The notes: a model not told the origin generated them from the letters alone. Shown: positions 26,648 to 35,121, counted from the stretch's first letter. The stretch is 64,000 nt of DNA from Shimia sediminis (GCF_003990645.1 NZ_RYZK01000002.1:124001-188000); one strand, 5' to 3'. A program made the numbers and translations.

Positions 26648-26772
26648 TCGCGCGGCTCCATTTTGCGACTCGCCACCCAAGTCTAGCCAAATGCGAACAT
26701 TCTGTGAACTTTGCGCCCTGACAATGTCTGCACCTCCCAAACCCGGCCAATCCGCGCAAAACACGGTCCGAT

Positions 26773-26786
26773 TTGACCCAAATCAA
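26773..26786. promoter_or_regulatory. FNR/FixK-type box 1 upstream of ctaD
   Basis: TTGACCCAAATCAA fits the consensus TTGAY-N4-RTCAA of FnrL, FixK and Dnr regulators, with both half-sites conserved. It lies 139 bases before the ctaD start, in the region divergent to the PEP-mutase-family gene. Confidence 0.75.
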
Positions 26787-26806
26787 GTCGGGTGCGACAC
26801 TTTTTT

Positions 26807-26820
26807 TTGATCTGCGTCAA
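26807..26820. promoter_or_regulatory. FNR/FixK-type box 2 upstream of ctaD
   Basis: TTGATCTGCGTCAA fits TTGAT-N4-GTCAA. Its centre is 34 bases from that of box 1, roughly three helical turns, so two dimers could bind on the same face. It lies 105 bases before the ctaD start. Activation or repression depends on the unknown transcription start. Confidence 0.75.
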
Positions 26821-26924
26821 ATACGGTGATTGCGGGTCCCCCCCGACACATCTAAAAAAGACGATGAACCAGGGCGCATGGGGGAATCTCACGCGCCTTT
26901 TAATGCACCAACAGGAGGCAGGAC

Positions 26925-28595
26925 ATGGCAGACGCAGCCATTCAAGGCCACGACCATGAAGACGAGCGCGGCTTTTTCACCCGCTGGTTCATGTCGACCA
27001 ACCACAAGGACATTGGGATTCTCTATCTCATCGTGTCGGCCCTCGTCGGCCTGATCGCGGTCCTTTTCACCGTTTACATGCGCCTTGAGCTCATGGAACC
27101 CGGCGTTCAGTACATGTGCCTCGAAGGCGCACGTCTGTTTGCTTCGTCGGCCGAATGTACCCCCAACGGGCACCTCTGGAACGTTCTCATCACCTATCAC
27201 GGCGTGCTGATGATGTTCTTTGTTGTGATTCCGGCCCTGTTCGGCGGTTTCGGCAACTATTTCATGCCGTTGCAGATCGGCGCGCCGGACATGGCGTTCC
27301 CGCGCATGAACAACCTGTCGTTCTGGATGTATGTCACCGGTGTCGCGCTGGGCGTTGCCTCGATGCTGTCTCCGGGTGGTAATGACCAGCTGGGGTCTGG
27401 CGTTGGCTGGGTGCTCTACCCGCCGCTGTCGACCACCGAAGGCGGTTACTCGATGGACCTCGCGATCTTTGCGGTGCACGTTTCGGGTGCCTCGTCGATC
27501 CTTGGCGCGATCAACATGATCACCACCTTCCTGAACATGCGTGCCCCGGGCATGACCCTGTTCAAGGTGCCGCTGTTCTCGTGGTCGATCTTTGTCACAG
27601 CCTGGCTGATCCTTCTGGCTCTGCCGGTTCTGGCGGGCGCGATCACCATGTTGCTGACCGACCGTAACTTTGGCACGACCTTCTTTGATCCTGCCGGCGG
27701 CGGTGACCCGATCCTGTATCAGCACATCCTTTGGTTCTTTGGCCACCCCGAAGTGTACATCGTGATCCTGCCCGGCTTTGGTCTGGTATCCCACGTGTTC
27801 GCCACCTTCTCGCGCAAGCCCGTCTTCGGCTACTTGCCGATGGTCTGGGCGATCATCGCGATTGGCGCACTGGGCTTCGTCGTCTGGGCACACCACATGT
27901 ACACCGTTGGCATGTCGCTGACCCAGCAGTCCTACTTCATGCTGGCCACGATGGTCATCGCGGTGCCAACAGGGGTCAAGATCTTCTCGTGGATCGCCAC
28001 CATGTGGGGCGGCTCGCTGGAGTTCAAAGCGCCGATGCTCTTTGCTCTGGGCTTCCTGATCCTGTTCACCATCGGTGGTGTGACCGGCATCGTGCTGTCT
28101 CAGGCCGGTGTAGACCGTGCCTACCATGACACCTACTACGTCGTGGCGCACTTCCACTACACCATGTCGATGGGGGCGGCCTTTACCATCTTTGCCGGGA
28201 TATACTTCTACTTCGGCAAGATGTCGGGCCGTCAGTATCCCGAATTTGCGGCCAAGCTGCACTTCTGGATGTTCTTCATCGGCGTCAACCTGACCTTCTT
28301 CCCCCAGCACTTCCTGGGCCGTCAGGGCATGCCACGTCGCTACATCGACTACCCCGAGGCATTCGCCTATTTCAACAAGATCAGCTCCTGGGGTGCGATG
28401 CTCTCCTTTGCTTCTTTCATTCTGTTCTTCGGCATCGTGATCTACTCGCTCCTGCGTGGCGCGCGTGTGACCGAGAACAACTACTGGAACGAGCATGCGG
28501 ATACGCTGGAGTGGACACTGCCCTGTCCGCCGCCAGAGCACACCTTTGAAATCCTGCCCAAGCAGGAAGACTGGGACAAAGGCCACGCGCACTAA
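26925..28595 (+). CDS. ctaD: Cytochrome c oxidase subunit I (aa3 type)
   Basis: Catalytic subunit of the proton-pumping terminal oxidase in the inner membrane (556 aa, twelve membrane helices). Heme and copper ligands are visible: HPEVYI (His273 and the cross-linked Tyr), HHMYT (His323, His324) and AHFHY (two heme His near 409). The sequence is that of the A-type aa3 oxidase of alphaproteobacteria. AGGAGG lies 8 bases before the ATG. The other oxidase genes (ctaC, ctaE, ctaB, ctaG) are not in the window; a stand-alone ctaD is normal for Rhodobacter and Paracoccus. Two FNR-type boxes upstream suggest oxygen-responsive control, and a strong terminator follows. Confidence 0.98.
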   Translation: MADAAIQGHDHEDERGFFTRWFMSTNHKDIGILYLIVSALVGLIAVLFTVYMRLELMEPGVQYMCLEGARLFASSAECTPNGHLWNVLITYHGVLMMFFVVIPALFGGFGNYFMPLQIGAPDMAFPRMNNLSFWMYVTGVALGVASMLSPGGNDQLGSGVGWVLYPPLSTTEGGYSMDLAIFAVHVSGASSILGAINMITTFLNMRAPGMTLFKVPLFSWSIFVTAWLILLALPVLAGAITMLLTDRNFGTTFFDPAGGGDPILYQHILWFFGHPEVYIVILPGFGLVSHVFATFSRKPVFGYLPMVWAIIAIGALGFVVWAHHMYTVGMSLTQQSYFMLATMVIAVPTGVKIFSWIATMWGGSLEFKAPMLFALGFLILFTIGGVTGIVLSQAGVDRAYHDTYYVVAHFHYTMSMGAAFTIFAGIYFYFGKMSGRQYPEFAAKLHFWMFFIGVNLTFFPQHFLGRQGMPRRYIDYPEAFAYFNKISSWGAMLSFASFILFFGIVIYSLLRGARVTENNYWNEHADTLEWTLPCPPPEHTFEILPKQEDWDKGHAH

Positions 28596-28623
28596 AGCGC
28601 CCCGCCTGATGTGATCGAACAGG

Positions 28624-28656
28624 GGGCCCCGGAGACAATCCGGGGCCCTTTTTTTT
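28624..28656 (+). terminator. Terminator of ctaD
   Basis: GGGCCCCGGA and TCCGGGGCCC form a perfect 10-base stem around GACAA, followed by eight T. It is a classic Rho-independent terminator, 28 bases after the ctaD stop. Confidence 0.95.
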
Positions 28657-28724
28657 CTGAGTGCCAATCCAATCTGCGCGCCCCGCCGCGATGCGCCCCG
28701 CAAGGGGCAAAGAGCCCTCCGCCC

Positions 28725-29210
28725 ATGCCCCACCTCTGGACCAAATCAAAGCCCATCGTACTGACCCTCTGGCCGCACCGCTCGCTGCCACGTCGCGGGT
28801 TTGCCGCGATGATCCTGATGGCCTTTGGCCTTGGGACCGTGCCGCTCTACGGGTTGATCGGAACGGTTCTGCTCTGGGGCATCCTGCCCTTTGTCCTCTT
28901 GATGGTTGCCGCCCTGTGGTGGGGGCTGGAACGCAGCTACAAGGATGGTGAGATCCTCGAAGAACTGCGCCTGCAAGACGACACTCTCACCCTCAGCCAC
29001 CGCCCGGCGCGCGGCCAGACCCGCACATGGGACTGCAACCCCTATTGGGCGCGGGCCGAGATGCATGTGACCGGCGGGCCAGTGCCGCACTACGTGACCC
29101 TCTCCGGCAACGGCCGCAGGGTCGAGATCGGCAGCTTCCTGTCCGAGGACGAACGCAAGGTGCTCTATACCGAACTGCATGAGTTCCTGCGCGACGTGAA
29201 CGCTCAGTAA
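28725..29210 (+). CDS. DUF2244-family membrane protein
   Basis: A 161-aa protein with two adjacent membrane segments near residues 24-65 (FAAMILMAFGLGTVPLYGLIG and TVLLWGILPFVLLMVAALWW) and a C-terminal soluble part (HYVTLSGNGRRVEIGSFLSEDERKVLYTELHEFL). This is the DUF2244 layout, a family often encoded near cytochrome oxidase genes in alphaproteobacteria and of unknown function. The ATG at 28725 is chosen because longer frames run into the ctaD terminator. Its 3' end overlaps the convergent gene by seven bases. Confidence 0.8.
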   Translation: MPHLWTKSKPIVLTLWPHRSLPRRGFAAMILMAFGLGTVPLYGLIGTVLLWGILPFVLLMVAALWWGLERSYKDGEILEELRLQDDTLTLSHRPARGQTRTWDCNPYWARAEMHVTGGPVPHYVTLSGNGRRVEIGSFLSEDERKVLYTELHEFLRDVNAQ

Positions 29211-29872
29211 CCCGCGGGCAATCGCTCTTCCCAGATCTCCAGCGGCGCGGCGTGTTCTTCACGAAACTGTACCGGCCTGCGTTTGTGGCGTTTGCGCAGG
29301 ACATTCACCTCATCGGCAAGCTCAAACCATTCGATGAACCGCCGCAGATGCCCAACCTGCATCCCCAGGGCCTGAGCGGTGGGCTTGCTGATCGAGCCGT
29401 GATGCCGTTCCACCGCCTTCAGGACCGCCTGCGGCGTCGGGGCGGCACCCTCATCACCAAAATGCGCCGCCCAGCTCTGCCCCGCGTAGCGACGCATCAC
29501 GGACGCCAGATCCGGCGCAAAGGCCTCGGCCAGCCCATAAGGGCAGCCCACATCGGTCTCGGCAACAACGGACACCGTCGGCGCCAGATCGGCATAGAGA
29601 TACAGCCGATACCCCCGCCCCTGATAGGGCCGCATCCCCTTCAACCTCGCGCGCCACCGCGCGAAAATTGCCTCGGCAAACCGCACCCGATAGCCGGTAT
29701 CAATCCACCCGTGGTGGTCCGCCCAATACTCTAACGCCCAAAGATGGATGTGATTGTCCGACGAATGCATCAACGGATGATCGCCTTCGAACCGCAAGGG
29801 GGCCTCGCAACAGTGATCCAGAAAATCGGCCAGTTCCGGGCAATGGGTTTGGGTAAAATGCCTGAGTTGCAA
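29204..29872 (-). CDS. Hypothetical protein, Rhodobacterales type
   Basis: A 222-aa soluble protein without signal peptide or membrane segment. Aromatic- and His-rich N-terminal half (HIHLWALEYWADHHGWIDTGYRVRFAEAIFARW), then a helical C-terminal half with a helix-turn-helix-like stretch (SISKPTAQALGMQVGHLRRFIEWFELADEV) and a basic tail (VLRKRHKRRPVQF). I do not recognise the family. The HTH-like part hints at nucleic-acid binding, but weakly. It converges with and overlaps the DUF2244 gene. Confidence 0.7.
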   Translation of the reverse strand: MQLRHFTQTHCPELADFLDHCCEAPLRFEGDHPLMHSSDNHIHLWALEYWADHHGWIDTGYRVRFAEAIFARWRARLKGMRPYQGRGYRLYLYADLAPTVSVVAETDVGCPYGLAEAFAPDLASVMRRYAGQSWAAHFGDEGAAPTPQAVLKAVERHHGSISKPTAQALGMQVGHLRRFIEWFELADEVNVLRKRHKRRPVQFREEHAAPLEIWEERLPAGY

Positions 29873-29937
29873 TGTATTTCCCCACCCATCCGAATTGTTG
29901 CTAAAGTGACCCTACCAAACCAATAAGGAACGCGACA

Positions 29938-30249
29938 ATGCCCGTTACTCTGCAAGTGGCTTACCCCATCGGGGACGATACCCATTTCGACTATGACTAT
30001 TACCTGTCCACCCATATGGCACTGGTGGGCGAACACTTTGGCCCCCACATGCAATCCGCACAGGCCACCAAGGGCCTCGCCGGTGGCCCCGACACGCCAC
30101 CGCCCTTTTATGCCATCGCCACGCTGGTCTTTGCCGATCAGGACGCCATGAATGCCGCCATGGCCAAGGGCGCGCCGGTGATTGGTGACATCCCGAAGTT
30201 TACCAATTCTCAGCCGCAGATGCTGATCGGCGAGGTGATCGCCGGGTGA
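29938..30249 (+). CDS. EthD-family protein
   Basis: A 103-aa ferredoxin-like-fold protein of the EthD/dimeric alpha-beta barrel family. The N-terminal pattern LQVAYPIGDDTHFDYDYYLSTHMALVGEHFG is characteristic. EthD was named from ethyl tert-butyl ether degradation, but most members have unknown roles. AAGGAA lies 7 bases before the ATG. It stands alone and ends in a strong terminator. Confidence 0.85.
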   Translation: MPVTLQVAYPIGDDTHFDYDYYLSTHMALVGEHFGPHMQSAQATKGLAGGPDTPPPFYAIATLVFADQDAMNAAMAKGAPVIGDIPKFTNSQPQMLIGEVIAG

Positions 30250-30281
30250 TCCTGGCTTTCCGAACCTGACTCAAAAACAAA

Positions 30282-30312
30282 AAAGAGGCCTTCCAAAGGC
30301 CTCTTTCTTTTT
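30282..30312 (+). terminator. Terminator after the EthD-family gene
   Basis: AAAGAGGCCTT and AAGGCCTCTTT pair around a 3-base loop, followed by CTTTTT. The A-rich upstream side allows it to work for the convergent NTF2-like gene as well. Confidence 0.9.
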
Positions 30313-30353
30313 GCGCGACTGCCCGGATGTCCGGGGCATCGCCTATGCAGGGA

Positions 30354-30767
30354 TTACGCCCATCCCAGTTGAACAAGCGCGTCGGCATCGTTCCAGATTT
30401 TTGTCATGCGGGCGATCTTGTCCCCGTCAAACTCCATGACATAGGCATAGTTGGTCGAGACCGCGTTTCCTGTCGCCGGAACCGGTCCACCTTCACCTGT
30501 CTGGTGCCCTTTGAAAATCGCCGTTGCAGTCACCACGGCCCGTTCATGATCGGTAGAGAATGAGGTCAGCTCATAGTGGCCATCGGGGATCGGTGTCAGG
30601 ATACCTGCTGTCCACCCAGTGTAGCCCTCCAGTGTCGTGATATCCGCCAGGGCCCCGGCCTGACATGCAAAGGCGGCGTCTTCCTGGCAGTAGGCCTTGC
30701 AGGTGTCCCAGCCCTTGCCGGTTTCACATGCATCAAAGAATGCCATGGCGGTTTCCGAAATACTCAT
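30354..30767 (-). CDS. NTF2/SnoaL-like protein
   Basis: A 137-aa small alpha+beta-barrel protein. The start MSISETAMAFFDACETGKGWDTCKAYCQEDAAFACQ and the end DGDKIARMTKIWNDADALVQLGW match the SnoaL-like/NTF2 superfamily, which includes isomerases, hydrolases and orphan ligand-binding proteins. ATG at 30767 has GAGGAA 7 bases upstream. It lies downstream of a TetR gene on the same strand, with a large AT-rich palindrome between them, so it is probably the regulator's target. Confidence 0.85.
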   Translation of the reverse strand: MSISETAMAFFDACETGKGWDTCKAYCQEDAAFACQAGALADITTLEGYTGWTAGILTPIPDGHYELTSFSTDHERAVVTATAIFKGHQTGEGGPVPATGNAVSTNYAYVMEFDGDKIARMTKIWNDADALVQLGWA

Positions 30768-30842
30768 CGCGTGTTTCCTCTCCTGTTTGGGTTGGTACAT
30801 GCCATCAGGCCTTTACCAACGTGGATGAGACCTTTTTAAATC

Positions 30843-30874
30843 GTTTATTTTAAAAAAACAATTTTAAAATAAAC
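30843..30874. promoter_or_regulatory. AT-rich palindrome, probable TetR operator
   Basis: Two perfect 13-base arms, GTTTATTTTAAAA and TTTTAAAATAAAC, flank a 6-base loop in the gap between the TetR gene and the NTF2-like gene. TetR regulators bind palindromes of this size next to their targets. A related AT-rich stretch, ATTAAAATGATCGCTTAAAA, is seen before the TetR gene itself (about 31474-31493). An RNA hairpin role cannot be excluded. Confidence 0.6.
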
Positions 30875-30886
30875 TTTCCTGCGATT

Positions 30887-31465
30887 TCAGCTGAGCAGCT
30901 CGCGCATGATCATGTCATAAAAGTTTGGAATCACGGACTTTTTGCTATCATGCCGCCCATAGAGAACCGCCCCGTGAACACAGAACACGATAAAGCTGGC
31001 GAGCTTTTGGACATCCTTGTCAGGCGCAATATCGCCCTCGGCCTGCGCATTGCGCAGCGCGTTTTCCAAAAGCGATTCGATCTCCTGACAAAACGCCCCC
31101 ACCTGATCGGCAGCATCCGGGTTTATCACATGCTTCTGCGCCAGATGGTTCATCATCAGGCAGCCCTTGTATTCGCTTTTGGACGCGCCCTGCAGCACAT
31201 TGCCCAGAAACAGCTCAATGCCGGACATGTTGGGATTATCCCTGAGGATCTGGTACCTGGGCCCTATGACATGAAGCCGGTAGTGTTCCAGTGCTTCAGA
31301 GAACAATCCGTCCTTGTCTCCGAACTCCTTGTACATGCTGGCAGTGTTCAACCCGGTCTCGCGCACAAGGTCGCTGACAGACGTGGCCTTGTAGCCATTC
31401 TGCCAAAACACGCCCATGGCTTTTTCGATGACGGCGTCTCGCGAATATGTTTTTGGTCGTCCCAT
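30887..31465 (-). CDS. TetR/AcrR-family transcriptional regulator
   Basis: A 192-aa repressor. The N-terminal HTH reads SRDAVIEKAMGVFWQNGYKATSVSDLVRETGLNTASMYKEFGDKDGLF (residues 8-55), and the rest is a helical ligand domain of the type found in TetR_C regulators of electrophile or solvent responses. It precedes the NTF2-like gene by 119 bases on the same strand, with an operator-like palindrome between. The ligand is unknown. Confidence 0.92.
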   Translation of the reverse strand: MGRPKTYSRDAVIEKAMGVFWQNGYKATSVSDLVRETGLNTASMYKEFGDKDGLFSEALEHYRLHVIGPRYQILRDNPNMSGIELFLGNVLQGASKSEYKGCLMMNHLAQKHVINPDAADQVGAFCQEIESLLENALRNAQAEGDIAPDKDVQKLASFIVFCVHGAVLYGRHDSKKSVIPNFYDMIMRELLS

Positions 31466-31614
31466 CCGGGAATATTAAAATGATCGCTTAAAAACCACAA
31501 GTGCCCGACGCCACCCGACGAAAAGAGACCTCCGTCGGGCTGTAAAATCTTCGTGATTTCGGGATCAGGCCCCGTCCGCAACCTCACATGGCTTACGTCA
31601 GACGCCAGACAGGC

Positions 31615-32688
31615 TCAGGCAATCCCGCCCTTGATCATGCCCTCGGCAATGCGGGCATAGGCCTCGGCCATGGCGCTGTCTCCGGCGGCAATCGGCGTGC
31701 CACCGTCACCCGCCAGCCGGGTATCCAGATCAATCGGCAGGGCCCCCAGCAAAGGCGCGCCCAGTTTCTTGGCCTCTTCCGCCACACCACCGTGTCCAAA
31801 GATCTGCGACTCGTGCCCGCAATTGGGGCAGACATAGGTCGACATGTTCTCGATCAACCCCAGAACCGGCGTGTTCAGCGTCTTGAACATGTCGATGGCC
31901 TTGCGCGCGTCGATCAAGGCCACATCCTGCGGCGTCGACACCACGATGGCACCGGTGATCTCGGTCTTCTGGCACAATGTCAGCTGCACGTCGCCGGTGC
32001 CCGGAGGCATATCAACCAACAGCACGTCCAACTCGCCCCATTGCACCTGTCCCAGCATCTGCTGCAAGGCGCCCATCAGCATCGGGCCGCGCCAGACCAC
32101 GGCCTTGTCCTCTTCCAGCATGAAACCGATCGACATCAGCGTCACACCATGGCTTTCCAACGGAATGATGGTCTTGCCATCGGGCGAGGCCGGGCGTTTG
32201 TTGATCCCCATCATGCGCGGCTGGCTGGGGCCATAGATATCGGCATCCAGCAGGCCCACGCGACGCCCCTGTTTGGCCAGCGCCACGGCGAGGTTCGACG
32301 ACACCGTGGATTTGCCGACGCCGCCCTTGCCGCTGGCAATCGCGATGATGCTTTTTACACCCGCCACCTTCATCGGACCGGCCTGTGGCTTGGGGTGCCC
32401 GCCCACTTTCAGACTGGGCGGGGCCTTGGCGGCCGGCGCGGGGCCATGCGCTGTCAGGGCAACCGACACCCGCTCGACCCCGGCAATCTGGCCCACCGCA
32501 TGTTCGGCAGCCTTGCGCAGGGGCTCCATCCGCTGGGCAATCTCGGCGCTCGGGGCTTCGATCACGAACCGCACCTGCCCGCCGTCGATATTCAGCGCGC
32601 GCAGCATATCGCGCGAGACCAGATTGCCGCCATCCGGCAGGTCCAAACGGCTCAGCACCTCGTGAATCTGCGCTTCTGTAACGGACAT
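31615..32688 (-). CDS. mrp: Mrp/NBP35-type Fe-S cluster carrier ATPase
   Basis: A P-loop ATPase (357 aa) that carries Fe-S clusters to apo-proteins in the cytoplasm (ApbC/Mrp/NBP35 group). An N-terminal MIP18-like domain (residues 1-95) is followed by the deviant Walker [18 protein letters not shown] (about 119-135), [14 protein letters not shown] and the cluster-binding pair CPNCG in [15 protein letters not shown]. The length and order are standard. It is transcribed alone. Confidence 0.95.
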   Translation of the reverse strand: MSVTEAQIHEVLSRLDLPDGGNLVSRDMLRALNIDGGQVRFVIEAPSAEIAQRMEPLRKAAEHAVGQIAGVERVSVALTAHGPAPAAKAPPSLKVGGHPKPQAGPMKVAGVKSIIAIASGKGGVGKSTVSSNLAVALAKQGRRVGLLDADIYGPSQPRMMGINKRPASPDGKTIIPLESHGVTLMSIGFMLEEDKAVVWRGPMLMGALQQMLGQVQWGELDVLLVDMPPGTGDVQLTLCQKTEITGAIVVSTPQDVALIDARKAIDMFKTLNTPVLGLIENMSTYVCPNCGHESQIFGHGGVAEEAKKLGAPLLGALPIDLDTRLAGDGGTPIAAGDSAMAEAYARIAEGMIKGGIA

Positions 32689-32938
32689 GGTGGCCTCCTG
32701 AAATCTCGCTGTCCCTCAGTATCTAGTGCGCCCCAGCCAAAGTCACAATCTCCTTATGTGACGTCTTTTCAGCCACTTGCCCGAATCGCGTGCATTTCCG
32801 CATGACGTAACGTCCCCTATTCGCTCGCTGCATAGCAGCATTGCAGGACTATCCATTGTGCACCTGCAGCATCTACCTATATCCATACCACTACAACAAC
32901 GCAGCGAACGCGTTTCACAATATTCGAAGGTTACGACC

Positions 32939-33154
32939 ATGGCACACGCCAGCACTTACATCACCGCGCAACAAGGCGCCGCAGATCGACTGGCCGCAGC
33001 AGCAGCCTCTCTGCTCGAGCGTTTCAACAAGGCGCGCAGCTACCGCAAAACGCTGAACGAACTCAGCGAATTGCCCGACTCCATGCTGGCCGACCTGGGC
33101 CTGCACCGCTCGATGCTGCGCCGTGTGGCCTATCAGGCGGTTTACGAAAACTGA
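32939..33154 (+). CDS. DUF1127 small protein, host gene of the hairpin RNA array
   Basis: A 71-aa Arg-rich protein. The C-terminal part RSYRKTLNELSELPDSMLADLGLHRSMLRRVAY is the DUF1127 (YjiS-like) domain. AAGG lies 9 bases before the ATG at 32939. In Rhodobacter sphaeroides a DUF1127 gene (RSP_6037) directly precedes and is co-transcribed with the CcsR1-4 RNAs; here too the first hairpin starts 9 bases after the stop. DUF1127 proteins have been linked to RNA turnover and phosphate or stress responses in alphaproteobacteria. By analogy, stress sigma factors (RpoH type) may drive it, but I could not identify the promoter. Confidence 0.9.
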   Translation: MAHASTYITAQQGAADRLAAAAASLLERFNKARSYRKTLNELSELPDSMLADLGLHRSMLRRVAYQAVYEN

Positions 33155-33240
33155 TTCAGTTTCAGAAAGCCTCTCCTCCCTCGGTTTTCTGTTCATAGCG
33201 ACGGTAACGCTCTCCTCCCTAGTTATCGTCGCGAGTTTCC
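33155..33240 (+). ncRNA. CcsR/cuckoo-type sRNA unit 1 (hairpins 1 and 2)
   Basis: First of four tandem units. Hairpin 1 (33163-33191) has arms CAGAAA/TTTTCTG; hairpin 2 (33198-33232) has arms GCGACG-TAAC/GTTA-CGTCGC. Both loops carry CTCTCCTCCCT. Hairpin 1 has the weakest stem in the array. The unit ends in the spacer GAGTTTCCGGGTC. Confidence 0.85.
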
Positions 33241-33340
33241 GGGTCCAACGACCCAACCAGATCAAGGCACCGCCTCCTCCCTAGGTGTCTTGTGAAAAAG
33301 CGGCAGCTCCGTCCTCCTCCCTAGGAGCTGCCGCCTTAGA
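33241..33340 (+). ncRNA. CcsR/cuckoo-type sRNA unit 2 (hairpins 3 and 4)
   Basis: Second unit. Hairpin 3 (33263-33292) has arms CAAG-CACC/GGTG-CTTG; hairpin 4 (33301-33333) has a perfect 10-base stem CGGCAGCTCC/GGAGCTGCCG. Both loops carry CCTCCTCCCTA. The 5' spacer holds CCAACCAGATCA, which recurs in front of hairpin 5, so unit boundaries repeat. Confidence 0.87.
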
Positions 33341-33452
33341 ATTCCGGGCCTGAACAGGTCCAACCAGATCAGGACGTTCCTTCCTCCTCCCTGTGGACGT
33401 CTTGTTAAAAGCAGCGGCTCCGTTCTCCTCCCTTAGGAGCCGCTGCTCAAAA
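33341..33452 (+). ncRNA. CcsR/cuckoo-type sRNA unit 3 (hairpins 5 and 6)
   Basis: Third unit. Hairpin 5 (33370-33404) has arms CAGGACGT-CC/GG-ACGTCTTG; hairpin 6 (33411-33446) has a perfect 11-base stem GCAGCGGCTCC/GGAGCCGCTGC. Loops carry TCCTCCTCCCTG and TTCTCCTCCCTT. It is preceded by a small GC hairpin (GGGCCTGAACAGGTC) and CCAACCAGATCA, as in unit 2. Confidence 0.87.
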
Positions 33453-33562
33453 ATTCGGGGCTCCGGCCCCAACAGACAGCAAGACGTTCTCTCCTCCTCC
33501 CTGGACGTCTTGCCGCAAAGAACGGCGGTGCCTCTCCTCCCTTGGCGCCGCCGTTTTTTTTT
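33453..33562 (+). ncRNA. CcsR/cuckoo-type sRNA unit 4 (hairpins 7 and 8, with terminator)
   Basis: Last unit. Hairpin 7 (33479-33513) has arms GCAAGACGT/ACGTCTTGC; hairpin 8 (33521-33555) has arms AACGGCGG-GCC/GGC-CCGCCGTT and is followed by nine T, so it also ends the whole transcript. Loops carry TCCTCCTCCCTG and CTCTCCTCCCTT. The next gene starts 55 bases later with its own ribosome site. Confidence 0.88.
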
Positions 33563-33616
33563 GGACAAGCGATTTCGATGCGTTACCTTCGTCAGCAATT
33601 GAAAAAGGATGCATTG

Positions 33617-35086
33617 ATGAAAAACCTGTTCCCCCTGATCCTGGCTCTTTGCGGAGTTGTCTCATCCGCCTCCCACGCCCTGGAATTCACGTCGCGCGAA
33701 GATTTTCTGCCACGCCTTCAAGAGCTTGTGTTTGTTTACCCACCTGCGGACCCGGTTCACTACGACGCCCTGTCTCACAGGCCCGTGCCCGAAATCGGCC
33801 CTCCGGCCTCGGACCGGCCAGAGGTCATTCACCTGTCAGGGCAGATCAACAAGGGCGACGCCGACAGGTTCATCGCCTTCATGGAAGCCAACTGGTTCTA
33901 TGGGCAAAAATTCATCCTCGACAGCCCAGGCGGTAATTTTCTCGAAGCGCTCAAGATCGGGGCCTGGCTGGTCAACCAACAGGACCCCGCCGCCAGCGAT
34001 CCTCCGGTTTTCGATTTCTACGTACTGGAAGGAGATAAATGCCTTTCGGCCTGCGCACTGATCCTTGCCATGGGCGGAGGCGTCGGCAATGCCATGATCG
34101 AACAGGGCGCGACGGTCGGCTTTCACATGGGAATCCTGCCGGACGAGCAGGCAGAAAGCACCGCCAAGGTCCGCGATGTCATGAACCTGACCTATGACAT
34201 CGTGCTGGAATACACCCGCCTGATCGAAGATGGCTGGCAATCGCCTTTGTTGCTGCGCGAATCGCTGCGGCATCGTACCTCTGACAGCTTTTTCTACCTG
34301 CGCGGCGGCATGCGCAGCTGGCAAATGGGGTTTGACCCCGTGGCCAGACCAAACGCCAGCCCAACGGTCAACCTCGTCGGGCTGGATCACGGCACGGCAA
34401 TTCGCGTGTGCAGCGCGCTGCTATTCGCGTCCCGCGACCGTCTCTCGGAAAGTGCCGGTTTCATGGTGGACTCATACGGAGATCGCGTCCCCCAAATGCC
34501 GGATGCCGCAGTCAGACTGAAAGACATCTTTGACGGTCTGGGCAGCGACCACATCACGCTGGCCTTTCCATTTGAGTCGTTCTACGTCGGTCAATGCAGC
34601 CTGAGCCGGTCAAGAAACGGCGATGTCTCCGTGGGCCTGATCGATCCCGAGCTTGGCGGCAGTTATTCTCCAAAGCCCGAGTGTCTCAACAGCAAACAAA
34701 TGCTCGGGTGGTGTGCGACCCGCGAACCGGCGCCCACCCATGCACTGACCGTGCCATTGCTGGCGGACTCATTGGGATGCAGTGGCGGCACATTGCTGCG
34801 CACGGTTCCCGAGGATACCTACAACTGGCAGCCGAACTGGCTCGTGCGCTCCGAGGGCCGCCGCGGCACCGCAAAACGCGAGGTCAATATTCGCGCGGTT
34901 CCGGGATTGGGCACCTCGCCCATCGGCACGCTTGCCAAAGGGGCCTCTGCCGAGATCACCAATTGCGCACTGACCGGCGACAAGCAGGGGGTGTTCTTCC
35001 AGATCAAGTCGGGCAGCACCCAAGGCTGGGTCAGCGCCCGCTTTTTGATCGAAGAGGGGCTCTTTGCGGTCCCGGTGACGAATTAA
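33617..35086 (+). CDS. Secreted ClpP/crotonase-fold protein with C-terminal SH3-like domain
   Basis: A 489-aa protein with a signal peptide (MKNLFPLILALCGVVSSASHA), so periplasmic. Residues about 70-190 resemble the ClpP-like COG3904 group of periplasmic proteins: VIHLSGQINKGDADRF, FILDSPGGNFLEALKIGAWL and GDKCLSACALILAMGGG, where the Ser after Cys-Leu would be the nucleophile position. The last 90 residues are a bacterial SH3-like domain (REVNIRAVPGLGTSPIGTLAKGASAEI...GWVSARFLIEEG). ATG at 33617 has AAGGA 8 bases upstream. Function is unknown; peptide or cell-wall binding through the SH3 part is inferred. Confidence 0.8.
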   Translation: MKNLFPLILALCGVVSSASHALEFTSREDFLPRLQELVFVYPPADPVHYDALSHRPVPEIGPPASDRPEVIHLSGQINKGDADRFIAFMEANWFYGQKFILDSPGGNFLEALKIGAWLVNQQDPAASDPPVFDFYVLEGDKCLSACALILAMGGGVGNAMIEQGATVGFHMGILPDEQAESTAKVRDVMNLTYDIVLEYTRLIEDGWQSPLLLRESLRHRTSDSFFYLRGGMRSWQMGFDPVARPNASPTVNLVGLDHGTAIRVCSALLFASRDRLSESAGFMVDSYGDRVPQMPDAAVRLKDIFDGLGSDHITLAFPFESFYVGQCSLSRSRNGDVSVGLIDPELGGSYSPKPECLNSKQMLGWCATREPAPTHALTVPLLADSLGCSGGTLLRTVPEDTYNWQPNWLVRSEGRRGTAKREVNIRAVPGLGTSPIGTLAKGASAEITNCALTGDKQGVFFQIKSGSTQGWVSARFLIEEGLFAVPVTN

Positions 35087-35121
35087 CCGCGTCTTAACCA
35101 CGATTTTCGCCTCATTTGGCT

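Noticed and set aside
26889-28733. A long open frame (614 codons) on the strand opposite ctaD
   Set aside because: The sequence is rich in His, Arg, Gln and Gly with no domain, and it exists because ctaD's codon bias leaves few stops on the other strand. It has no ribosome site and no family.
31588-32805. A 405-codon frame opposite mrp
   Set aside because: It is a His-, Gln- and Arg-rich shadow of a clear Fe-S carrier gene.
33155-33562. The repeated CTCCTCCCT units as a CRISPR array or a tandem DNA repeat
   Set aside because: The conserved part is only 9-12 bases in hairpin loops, the arms vary in a paired way, the spacing is irregular and there are no cas genes. An RNA array explains it better.
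33281-33665. Leftward open frames across the hairpin array
   Set aside because: The translations are rich in Glu and Arg because of the GGAGG complement of the loops; they have no start with a ribosome site and no family.
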